Of a stretch of DNA of 64,000 nt, positions 54,712 to 64,000 are shown in pieces (the stretch's first letter is position 1; every line of letters starts with the position of its first letter). Position numbers and translations under genes: made by a program. The DNA is taken from assembly GCA_032358255.1 (NCBI GenBank), contig JAULBX010024406.1, positions 1 to 64,000 on the forward strand. The letters are read 5' to 3'. This DNA comes from Heterotrichella gracilis. Lineage: Eukaryota; Sar; Xanthophyceae; Tribonematales; Xanthonemataceae. The notes beneath the pieces were generated by a model, which worked only from the letters and a program-made list of their open reading frames with translations, was not told the DNA's origin and searched no databases.

Positions 54712-57700
54712 ATGCTCTCGGGGCGTGAGGTGAGTGGGGCGATGGAATTCATGCGCGACGTGCAGCTTTCCAGGGAGGCAAACTTGGAGCCAAAACAAGT
54801 AAGCACTGATTGTAGTTTTTTGGGACCTGCTTTCCACTTGTTTGGTTGTGGCCAACCCTCCTCCTCGAACACACAATTGCCATCTTGGCCCACAGATCAC
54901 TTCCCAGCAAACCGGAAGCAATACCCATGATAGCAGTTCCTTTCACATCTACTGTACACACCCATGCAATATTTAAGCAATAGTCTTCCGCATGCCCGTC
55001 CCCAGGTGCTGCAGCGCAAGCTGCTGTTCTCCGAGTCGTTCGTGCGCAAGCTGGGTGTCGATGCAGTGCTGCGGGGTCACAGGGGGTGCGTCAACCGCCT
55101 AGCATGGAACGAGGAAGGGGACATGCTAGCGTCGGGGTCAGACGATAGAAGGGTAGGTACCGCGGGGTACCCGGAAGGCGGGGTGGGGTGCATGCACTTT
55201 GGCGATGCCCTCCAAACTCCGACATGGCAGCGACCTGCGCTTAGCAGCGTAGAAGGGCACTTGCAAACACCCAAGTGGACAACTCAGCACACGCACATCT
55301 CTCCTCGGCGCCTTGGCCATAGCGCTTCGACTACTTCAGGTTTTTTTTAATCAGCCAGTGCATATGCATGCATGTTGAGGGAACAACTAATCAGCAGCAC
55401 CGCCACCACATCCTCTAGTCACCCATGCGCCCGGTTTCCCTGCATGCTTTATAACGCAGGCTGCACTACATGCCAGCATCATAGCCCTGTACGTTGGTGC
55501 CTTTACCTCCCCTCTCTCCCCCACACACACTGTTCCCCCTTGACACCAGGTTCTCCTGTGGCGCTACCCCGACACCTCCCACCCGCCGCTGGCCATAGAG
55601 ACGCAGCACATGGCCAACATATTTGGCGTGCGCATACTGCCTGCAACAGGCAACACACACGTGGTCACAGGTGCGCCATACAGCCGCCAAGTTGCCATAT
55701 GGGCCGAGGGGCACACGACCCCACTTGCACAACTCCGCCTGTGCGCGTGCATCCCCATCGCTGTGCAATCTCCTTGCCATGCACAATCAGGCTGGGAGTT
55801 TGATCTGCACCACTGTGCTGGTGCCCACCCCACTCGGCCTCATCTGCATCTGAGAAAATATATGGTAGAAAGAAAGAAAGAAAGAAAGGGAACGCACAGA
55901 GGCGTAGTTGGGGGGCCACTGGCTCGCACCAGGGCACCACACCAGCCAGAACGGCTGGTCAAGGGTAGGCCCGGAGGCCTAGTTAGCCAATGCCCGCAGG
56001 CATGGCATGTAAAAGGGTTTGGCATTTAGTGTACACAGCATAGGAGCCTTGAATAGCAAGGAGTTGCAACTCAGGAATAAGTTTGGTAATCACACGTGGA
56101 GCTAAACCTAGAGCAGTCAGGGCTTCAAACGTAGAAACTGGGACAATGCCGGTGGTGTCAATAATTAGTGCATGACAGGTGACGCTCCAACCATCGTTTC
56201 TGAGGTGGGTAGCTAGACCAACGGGTCTGAGATGGGTGGCCTGTCCTGTGTGCTGGTTGAGTGCTGCAAGCACTGTGCGATGAATTCCATATTTATTGGG
56301 GCACTTGACCTCTAGGAGATGAATGTGGTGGTCCTTGCGGCGGGCTCGGGCCAAGACTGTGGTCCGAGTATGCAGATCATTCTTGTCAGCATTGGTGATC
56401 ATGATAATATCAGACTTGGTGGTGTGGTGCTGAGGGGGCACTAGCCAGATTGGTAGTTGTGTGTAACGGGGTGGGTGAGTTTCTGCGTCTGTAAACAGGA
56501 GGCAATTGCCAACGTTGGAACTCCCTATGGTAGTGGAGATGGAGTGAGCAAGGTTGCCATGCCTGGCTGTGATAAGGGAATGGACCTCAGGGTGGGTGCA
56601 TGCTCCAAGGCAGTGGGCAATGCCATCTGGGAGGCGGCATAAAGGGCAAGGGGGAGCCGGGCTGGCTGGTTGGCCGCTGTACCTTTGTTGCAATACTGTT
56701 GTCCACAATGTGCCATACCGGGTGTTGTTTACAAATTTGCGTTGTTCGTGGGGAAGGGAGGAGCCTTTCATATGTGGTATACTGGAGTGGCAGAGGCCTT
56801 TGCCTGGCAGCGTGGTGTCAGTTAGCTTTTTGAGATACCCGGGATAGCTTTTTTCATTCTTTGTAGCCCGCTTCCACAGGTGTTGGTACGTTGTCTTAGC
56901 TGTCAAGTGGTTGACATGGGTTTGCAAATCGTCAACTTCCCAGAGTTCTCCGTCAGCCTTGTCGTAGGACAGCCATGAGGAGCCTCGACCCGCGTTGGGA
57001 AAAGCGGTAAACTCAGCATCGGTTTCGGCAGTGCCGGGCGGCATGCAGACATGCGGGCTGGTACTGATGTCAGTGTGGGTGGCTTGTTTGGCTGCCATGT
57101 CAGCGATGTCGTTACCCCAGACGTTTGTATGAGCTCGAACTTTGCCACATATGATGCGGCTTTCACGTAGTAGGATATGTGCCTTGATAGCGTGGAGCAT
57201 GTGCTTATGTTTATGGAAGCGGAGTCGTTCAGGGTTGTAGAGCACTGTGTTAATCAGTTGGAGTGAGGTCAAGCTGTCAGTGAGAATATGGAGCTGGGTG
57301 CGTGCAGCTGTGTTGGACAAGGCACAGAAGATAGCTGCTAGTTCTGCTCTGAGATTGGTATTGATTCTGCCATCATGGTCCTTGAAGGAAATTCTCCAGA
57401 CAGCCTTGTGTGTTGGGTCAAACACCGAGGCGCCAATGGCTGTGCCAACTTTGCTACCATCAGTGTAAACGAAGTGGGATTTGTCGTATCGCAGTTGTGG
57501 CGGTTGGGTGAAGGCTGCTGGCAATGGTATTGAGGGTGGAGCAGGGGGTGGCGTGGTTGCCAAGGGTTGTGCTGCTAAGAATGCCTGTGAGAGTGTGAAG
57601 GTTGCAACTACTTCGGTTGGGTCATTGCGCTGGGATGTATACGAAGCAAGGTTGACAGCAAGATCTGTAATGTTACAGCCATAGCTGTTGAGGGTGGTCT

Positions 57701-60700
57701 GCAGCTGATGGAGGTGTTGCGTGCGGACAAAGGCATCAAGCACTTTGGAGTTGGCAACTAGGAGGATTAAAACTGGCCAATTGGCAGCCGGAAACCGTGC
57801 TGGGGGTCCATCGGCGTGCATGTGGTGGGTGGGTGGGACAAACCCTAGTTGATTGGCTGGGATTGTGGCCAAGGTGTGGACTGCTGGGTGGTGGAGGAAC
57901 TTTTCATATGCATAGCTTGACCAGTGGGGGAGTACCATTATGGTTAAGGATGGGTCATCTGAGAGCGTTGAGTTGATGGCCCATTTGGTGGCTTTGAACA
58001 TTTGGTCATATGTGTACTCTGGGTTACACTGGCCTGACCTGGTCCAGACGTGTTTGTATGCGTCGTGGCGTGCGCCAAAGAGGGTATTCTGTTTGTAGGC
58101 TGAGCAAAAAAGGCGCAACGCTATTAAAGCGTACTTAAGGTTTTCCTGAGACCATGGAGGCGTAAGAATTTTTTTCACTCCGTGCTCCCAAACTCGGCCT
58201 GTATTTTTTGGTCACCTGAAAAGTGCTTCGGGAGGCCGACTGCCGTGAATATAGACCTCGAACCAGCGACCTTTTGCCTGTTGGGCGTCCCCCGGTACCA
58301 CTGAAGGTACTCCGGCTGACCGGTTAAAAGAAAAGGCAAGTAAGTAAGTAAGTATCTGCTTTCTAGCTTTGAAGCCAGGTTAGCATGTCTGGGTGTGCCT
58401 CACCCCAGTCCTAGAGCCAAGGCTTCACTGACACTGTTTCCAGTGTGGCAGATGGTGGCCAACCAGTCGTGCCGCTTACCGCACTTCCGTGCTCCCCATT
58501 TTATCCCGTCGCAGAGTTCAGGGAAATTCGAAAAATATATGGTATTGTGATTTAAATAAGATATTATCTTCGTTAAACTCATTTGATCCACACCCTAACC
58601 ATCCCAGGCGCCATGGACAACCTTGTACAGCTGCACGTGCTTGACGCGCCCCCCTTGACCGGTGCCTCCCCCCACCCCTCCCGTCCCAGCGGTGGCGCCC
58701 CCTCCTCCCGCCGCCACCCTCCCGATCCCACAGTGACTCACGCAGAGGCGCACACCACTGTGTACAGCTGCCACAGGGGCAGGGTCAAGGTGAGAGGGGA
58801 GGGGGATTGGGGATTTTAGGAGGTCATTGCGATTCTGGCGCTGCAGTAAGTGCATGGCGGAATAACGTTTGGCGGGCTATGCCTTGGGAGCATTGCATGC
58901 GCGCCATGTCTGAGGACTGTGGCAGGCAACCTCAGGAGCAATTTGTTGCAGACATGACATAGCAACTGATTTCTGATGGCTGCCCGCTGCAAGCATTTCG
59001 GTCTAAAGATACATTTTAAGATGAGACAAGTACGTTGTGTACAATGCAATCCTACTCCCATTCCCTTCAGGATGTTTCTGTTGAGCCGCTCAACCCGCAC
59101 ATGTTCTGGTCAGGCGCGGAGGATGGGACTGTGCGCCAGTTTGACAGGAGAGTGAGGTAAGGGTGTGGCAGTGGGTGTGGCGGTGGGAGGGAGGGCATGT
59201 GCACTGTGCACAGCATGAGGCGCCCTCTTCTAAGCTGTGCTGCATCCACGTGGGTGCATTCCGTGTTGAACTAGTCACATCCATCGCCACTGCAAGGACT
59301 GTCCCTACTCTTGGCTGCGTGGGACCTTGCCGTGCACCTGCATTCACCGCCAGCACTGGACAGACAGGCAGAGAACCCCGCTTCACATGCCACCCGGTCA
59401 CCATCACCCTATTTGACCCCACGCATGCTCCCCTCCACACACAGCACGCAAGACCAGACCAAGTGGGAGTGTCCCAACGTTCTGGTGGCGCTGGGGGGTG
59501 CGGGGGTGGGGGGTGAGGTGAAGGGCCTGGCTATCAGCCCCTCCTGCCCGCACCACATGGCGGTGGTGGGTGCAGATCCATATGTGAGGCTGTACGACAG
59601 GCGCATGATGGCACCCACGCGGCCGCCTGGGCTGGGTGGGGCTGCACCGCGGCCAATCATGGCGCTGGCACCCCCGCACCTCGCGCTAGGTGGGTGGTGG
59701 GATGGTGGTGTGGGATGGGGGCATGCGAATGGCTGTTGGTGAAACGACAACTGACAGATGCAAAGTGGGTTGGGGTGCATGCCATGCCGATCTTTGTTGC
59801 CAATTTGTGACTCGGCTGGCTGTGGGCTACATGGCATGGGTGTGTGTGCTGGCTGTGGGCTACATGGCATAGGTGTGTGTGCGTGTGCTGCAAGTGTCAG
59901 ATTGTGCATAGGCCAAGTGACTATTTTTGCCATCCTCTCTGCCCTAGCAACAGGAGGCCCATGTGCTGCCCACCCACATTTGGATTTTACTCCCCTTGCC
60001 AGCTCACTGCATGCTCCTGGGTTGCCCCAGAGGCACCCTCGTGTGTGGCCAGCGTGATGGGCGCCGCCAGAGGGACTCAGGCCCACACACGTGTGCAGCA
60101 GCCCGTGCATTGCCTGTCTCCTCATCATGCACCCCCCACCATCAACCCCCTTTCCCCCCTTCGCAGCCAGCCCCAGCCGGCCCCCCGGCCGGCCCCACGC
60201 TACCTACGTGTCCTTTGGACGCGGCGGCGCGCGCATGGTGGCCTCCTACCACAGCGACCACGCGTACGCATTCGACATTGGTGGGCAGGGGGAGGTGGGG
60301 GGCGTGTACAGGCAGCCAGCACGTGGCAGGTGGGTGTGGGGTGGTGGGGACTGGCAAGGAGTCATGTGCATGTGTGGGGTTGTGTGGTTGGGCCACAGGC
60401 CAGTTAACACGCATGGGTAGATCATGGAGCCTTTTGTATGTTTGCGTATTGCCCAGGCTGCTGCACCCACATGCGTGGTACATGATTTGCACACCTGGCT
60501 TGGGGGTGTGGTGCACATACAGGAGCTGATGGTGCCATTGCCTGCACCTGATTGCCCTCACCCGCTGCCCTGGACCTGCTGGGCTGCACCACATACCCGC
60601 CTCAACAGCCACAGATGGAGAGAACTCCTAGACCAGCCTGTGGCACCATGCTCATAGTAGGCTGGCTGCATTGCTGCAATGCATGTACTTGACTACCCCC

Positions 60701-63700
60701 GCCCCCCACCCCTTCTACAGCGCCCCCTACTCCCCTCTCCCCCCTGCCGCCGAGGAGCTGCGCAGGCAAGGCAGCAGTGCCGCACACGAGCACCACCACA
60801 GTCAGGCTATTGCGTGTTACACCAAGGCGCTGCGACTGGCACCGGGGGCACAGGGCCTGCTGGCAAGCAGGTGGGGGCGCTGGGTGGGGGATGCTGTAGT
60901 AGTTGAAAAATCAAAGGTTAGGGGGGGAAACATAATAATTGAATTTTTTAAATACAATAGGTGTGGTATGCAGGTGCGGTTGTGCCAGGTGGGTGGAGGG
61001 TGGTGGGGTTCGGTGGCCTAACGGGTTGCCCTGTGCCTGAGGGATCTTACCTGACGCGGACCCAGGGTGGTGTATGGGCAGTACAATGTGTTTGGTTGCA
61101 ATGCGTGTGAATGCCACTGGTTGCTGCCTGCACATGCACATGCAAATGCACTGGTTTTGACACATGATCACCCCTGGGGCCAAGGCAGCCTGTGGTTTGC
61201 CACGTACATGCACATGCACACGCACATGCGCATGGCAGCTGCTGAATAAAACTTCACCCTCCCCACCCCCTTTAGGGCCATCTCCCTGCTCCAGCGGGGT
61301 GCTAAGGGCGACGCTGCATGGGCGCTGGCCGACCTTGACCAAGCGCTGGCGCAGGACCCTACTAATGTGGCCATGTGCACCAAGAGGGTGGAGGCGCTGA
61401 GGGAGATGGGGCAGACGCAGGTGGGACGGGTGGGGGTCGGGGTGGGGATGGGAGGCAAGGGGATCGGTATACTGATTGGTGCTGGTGGAGTGTGGGGTTG
61501 GGGTGGCAGGGCAGTGTTGTATTGTTGGCTGTACCCCTGTCACACTACGCGTGTGTGCGTGCGTGTGTACACGTCCATGGTACACGTCCATGGTACACGT
61601 CCATGGGGCGAGTGCAGCAACCAGAATCATGGTGCCCTGGTGGTTGCCAAGTGCAATGGCCTTGCAGCAGCTTGGCCGCTTAGCATGGCACCGGCTGCCA
61701 TCCTTTGCTAGAGCTGCCTCTCTGGTGGATTGCAGTCTTCCACGATCTCTTTGTTGAAATGGCCTCCTTACCACGGCTGCATGCAACAAGCGCAGCTGAT
61801 CAACGAGGCCATTCCGTGAGGAGCTCATGAAGGACTGGGATTCACCAAAGAGGCACACCATTTATACTCATCCCTTTCTCCTGTGGTAAACTCCTTCCCC
61901 CCGCCCCCCCCCCTTCCCCTGGTTGCAGGCTGCGCAAGCATGCGTGTCCTCCCTCCTATCCCGCCTCCCCTCCCCCTCCGAGGAGCTTTCCAGCCTGGCC
62001 CAGCTGCTGGAGGCGGATGTGGCGCAGCAGCGTGCGCGGAGGGCGTCAAGGAGGGAGGCAAGACAGGCGCGTGCAAGGCGACGGCAGGTGGGGATGACTA
62101 GGGCTGGGGGGTGGGGGTGGGGGGGTGCTCTGCATTGTAGTTGCGCTGGTCATGATCCACCCAGTCAGCCATTTCTTGCCTGGGCAACATTGGGGGCAGT
62201 GCCCAGTGGACCAGTACGTTGTCAAGGTTGCATGCCCACTACTGCAGGCCCCCATCTGCATTCATTGTATACACCCTAATATTTCCCACACATTGCCCCT
62301 CCGCACGCTTGGGCAATATGCTTTTGTCAGGCGCAGCACTGCACCCTGCCCACGCATTGTCACATCCCCCCCACCGCCCCCCACGCCCCCACCCTGACCC
62401 ACATACTGACCCACACCCACAGCCATGAACCCCCACATGCCCACAATCCCCCACACACCCATACCCAGGTGGAGCTGTCTCGACTCCATTCCAGCGACCA
62501 GGATGCGCGCGACGATGAGGATGCGGAGGGGAGCTACCAGCAGGCGGTGGGCAGGGCAAGGGGGGACGGAGAGGAGGAGGGGGAGTTTGCCCCTGATGAG
62601 ATGCGGCGCATGGCGGAGCGCTACAGGTGAGGGGGTGGGGTTCATGTCGCATGTGACAGCCTTGGGGTTGTTGGTGTTGGTGCACGCAGCGCATGTTGTG
62701 AGTGATGGTGCGCATGCGCACATAAGATGGCTGTGCTCCGTCCACGTGTTGCAATTGAAGGCATGCACAGTGGCGAGGGGCCTAATTGGTTGCCAACATA
62801 TGAGGGAGTGCACACCCATACTGTCCCACCCCACACCCACACCCTCACCCTTGGTGCCCCCCCTGTGTGCATTTCAGCGTCGACGCCAGTGAGGAGGTTG
62901 GTGTGGATAGTGACGGCAGCGGGGGCTACCAGGCGGCTGGGGGTAGCGACAGGGGGAGCGACAGCGAGGAGGAGGGGGAGGGGGTGGTGGAGCCGCCACG
63001 GTGCAGGTGGGTGGTCGCGGTGGGGGCTGGCGCAATTGCAGAGGCTGGCACTGTTGGGCGTGGGTTTCTGCTTTTACCACTCTCCCCGCAATACCGCTGT
63101 ACACCATGCTTGATGCGTGTAACCAGGTTCCTCATGCACACACCATGGCTGTGAGTGGCCTGTCATACTGTAGTACATCACAGCAGTCAGGGGCCATGGT
63201 GGTGACATGCTGCCACGTGGGACACATGGTGCCCCACCGGAGTGCGCAAGGTCATGGGCACCTACCAAGCTGTGGCAAACGCTCCACAGGCGGCCTCCTG
63301 TCTCTCCGTGACTTGCCCGCATGCTGCATGACATACCACATTCCACCACTCGCACATGCAGGCAACCTCCCCACCCACATACTCACACCCCACTCTGCAT
63401 CCCCAGGGACGACCCATCTTCCCCCTCCACTTCCCCATCATCCCCAACCCCCCTCACCCGCACCAACATGTGGAAAGCAACCACGGGGGCCAGGCGCATG
63501 CTGCAGGTGAGGAGGTGATGGTGATGGTAGGTGGGCATTAAATAGCAGCCGCTTGACCGCCTAGTAGGGGCCATGCGCACCTGGTTGGGCTGTATGCTGG
63601 TGCGGTATTTTCTGCCAGCCTGGTTATGGCCAGGGGTGTAGGGGCGGCGATGAGGGCTGGGCAGAAGCAAGTAGTGAACCCACACACCGTAGTGTAGTGC

Positions 63701-64000
63701 AAATCACAGCTGAGTGAGCATTGCAAGGTTTTTTCCTTGTCTTTGAGTGCGTGTCTGCCCATGCTGTGCGGGACACCGGCTGGTCAAGGACAGCCATGCC
63801 AGTGATGTGTCTGCAGGAGATGTGTCCGCAGGAGATGTCATTGCTGCATTGTATTCCCATGCATTTGCTTACGCCGCTGAGTGCCAGCAGTAGGGTTGTG
63901 GCATGGCAACACAAGTACCGGTAGACCCACACAACCCCCTCCCCTCCTCCCCTCCCTTTCCACCCTGGCCACCCGTTACCCTCTCCTGTGCAGCGCTACG
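54712..64000 (+). CDS. WDTC1-like WD40/TPR protein (DCAF family), partial at right edge
   Basis: Relatives of WDTC1 (adipose) are substrate receptors of the DDB1-CUL4 ubiquitin ligase. Exons: 54712-54798, 55006-55152, 55550-55670, 58608-58789, 59071-59156, 59445-59689, 60167-60329, 60721-60870, 61276-61420, 61929-62087, 62469-62626, 62878-63006, 63407-63506, and one starting at 63994 that runs off the window. All are in phase, giving 624 codons plus a partial exon. WD repeats show GHRGCVNRLAWNEEGDMLASGSDDR, HMANIFGVRILP, MFWSGAEDGTVRQFDRR, MAVVGADPYVRLYDRRM and TYVSFGRGGARMV. Then come TPR-like helices (AEELRRQGSSAAHEHHHSQA..CYTKALRLAP) and an acidic linker, matching the WDTC1 order. The next exon should begin the C-terminal WD repeats. 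Intron 3, about 2.9 kb, carries an antisense LINE. Confidence 0.9.
55867..58180 (-). mobile_element. LINE-like non-LTR retrotransposon, 5'-truncated, antisense in intron
   Basis: The element lies on the minus strand within intron 3 of the WDTC1-like gene. Its 3' end is a (TTTC)n tail, seen as AAAG repeats at 55867-55888. One long open frame (55983-58178) covers it, with RNase H and a CCHC knuckle as in some LINE clades. No reverse transcriptase is seen, so the 5' portion that should hold it is missing. A diverged relative lies at 28768-29330. The 5' limit is uncertain: homology-bearing sequence ends near 58180, and a tRNA-like segment follows. Confidence 0.75.
55983..58178 (-). CDS. LINE open frame: MTase-like region, RNase H, CCHC knuckle, nuclease-like motif
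   Basis: The 731-codon frame has four recognisable parts. Residues ~30-150 have GQCNPEYTYDQM, ATKWAI and IMVLPHWSSYAYEKF, which resemble the catalytic N-P-x-Y turn and following strand of adenine-N6 methyltransferase-like domains; this is inference. Residues ~235-365 are RNase H: VYTDGSKVG (Asp240), RAELAAIF (Glu279), ILTDSLTS (Asp301), and VRAHTNVWGNDIADMAAK (Asp360). CPLC...H...C at 511-527 is a CCHC knuckle of the LINE type. SDIIMITN (Asp590) with HLLEVKCPNK (Glu623, Lys625) fits a PD-(D/E)XK nuclease-like pattern, as in Dualen- or R2-type elements. The N-terminus begins abruptly, so this is probably the C-terminal part of a longer polyprotein. Confidence 0.7.
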   Translation of the reverse strand: MKKILTPPWSQENLKYALIALRLFCSAYKQNTLFGARHDAYKHVWTRSGQCNPEYTYDQMFKATKWAINSTLSDDPSLTIMVLPHWSSYAYEKFLHHPAVHTLATIPANQLGFVPPTHHMHADGPPARFPAANWPVLILLVANSKVLDAFVRTQHLHQLQTTLNSYGCNITDLAVNLASYTSQRNDPTEVVATFTLSQAFLAAQPLATTPPPAPPSIPLPAAFTQPPQLRYDKSHFVYTDGSKVGTAIGASVFDPTHKAVWRISFKDHDGRINTNLRAELAAIFCALSNTAARTQLHILTDSLTSLQLINTVLYNPERLRFHKHKHMLHAIKAHILLRESRIICGKVRAHTNVWGNDIADMAAKQATHTDISTSPHVCMPPGTAETDAEFTAFPNAGRGSSWLSYDKADGELWEVDDLQTHVNHLTAKTTYQHLWKRATKNEKSYPGYLKKLTDTTLPGKGLCHSSIPHMKGSSLPHEQRKFVNNTRYGTLWTTVLQQRYSGQPASPAPPCPLCRLPDGIAHCLGACTHPEVHSLITARHGNLAHSISTTIGSSNVGNCLLFTDAETHPPRYTQLPIWLVPPQHHTTKSDIIMITNADKNDLHTRTTVLARARRKDHHIHLLEVKCPNKYGIHRTVLAALNQHTGQATHLRPVGLATHLRNDGWSVTCHALIIDTTGIVPVSTFEALTALGLAPRVITKLIPELQLLAIQGSYAVYTKCQTLLHAMPAGIG
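58225..58330 (-). other. tRNA-like segment, possible SINE head
   Basis: Read on the minus strand, GTACCTTCAGTGGTACCGGGG resembles a D-arm/A-box (stem TACC/GGTA), and 30-40 bases later GGTCGCTGGTTCGAGGTC resembles a B-box (GGTTCGA kept). The T-stem and acceptor stem do not pair well, so it is not a functional tRNA gene by eye. It abuts the 5' side of the LINE fragment, and a TTAC-rich run (58338-58354) flanks its outer side. A tRNA-derived SINE head is the most likely reading. Confidence 0.4.
59818..59883. repeat. Two-unit 33-bp tandem repeat in a WDTC1-like intron
   Basis: Two nearly identical 33-bp units of GGCTGTGGGCTACATGGCAT followed by a GT-rich end lie head to tail. Confidence 0.85.
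61567..61605. repeat. Perfect 13-bp x 3 tandem repeat in a WDTC1-like intron
   Basis: GTACACGTCCATG is repeated three times without a mismatch, just after a GT-rich run. Confidence 0.9.

Noticed and set aside
58225-58330. Functional tRNA gene
   Set aside because: Acceptor and T stems do not pair, so only a tRNA-like relic is supported.
60281-60329. Earlier donor (ATTG|GTGGGC) for exon 7 of the WDTC1-like gene
   Set aside because: Using it puts the next exon out of frame. The donor at 60330 keeps the TPR-like frame open.

Overview
The window reads as a piece of a nuclear chromosome from a green alga (Chlorophyta). The genes are dense and GC-rich in their exons, and are cut by many short GT-AG introns whose reading phase I could follow exon to exon. 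The gene content is plant/algal: a plant-style TRMO with an N-terminal membrane anchor, a plant-type soluble pyrophosphatase, a NUMOD3-motif protein, a cupredoxin of the phytocyanin type, COQ5, and a chlorophyte-style DDD glycosyltransferase. Telomere-like repeats are of the CCCTAAA (TTTAGGG) type. I cannot name the species.

Layout. Bases 1-2600 look subtelomeric: degenerate ~50-bp repeats with CCCTAG/TTTAGGG cores, a ~60-bp minisatellite, then an imperfect CCCTAAA tract oriented as expected for a left chromosome end. Next come a multi-BRCT protein like TopBP1/MEI1 (minus, 2645-9293), soluble inorganic pyrophosphatase (minus, 10540-11406), a membrane-anchored Fringe/GT31-like glycosyltransferase (plus, 12193-15326), TRMO tRNA methyltransferase (minus, 16389-18259), a NUMOD3 protein (plus, to 20453), a phytocyanin-fasciclin fusion (minus, 22298-23971), COQ5 (plus, 25742-28245), a DUS1-type dihydrouridine synthase (minus, 29808-32993), gamma-glutamyl hydrolase (minus, 35027-38064), a bacterial-type PepD dipeptidase (minus, 39614-44255), an atypical short-chain dehydrogenase (plus, 45195-46872), a ParA-like ATPase with a long low-complexity tail (minus, 48822-53734) and a WDTC1-like WD40/TPR protein (plus, 54712 to beyond the right edge).

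The third intron of the WDTC1-like gene carries an antisense LINE fragment with a 731-codon open frame: a methyltransferase-like region, RNase H, a CCHC knuckle and a PD-(D/E)XK-like motif. A shorter relative lies at 28768-29330, and a tRNA-like segment abuts the 5' side of the long copy.

The genes do not form one pathway. Two modify tRNA (TRMO, DUS1), two cleave peptide or glutamyl bonds (PepD, GGH), and the rest are DNA-damage signalling, quinone synthesis, secretory/cell-surface and general housekeeping functions. Many neighbours are divergent pairs sharing 0.8-1.8 kb between their starts. Most remaining intergenic DNA is AT-richer, full of TGCATGCA-type palindromes and without recognisable genes.
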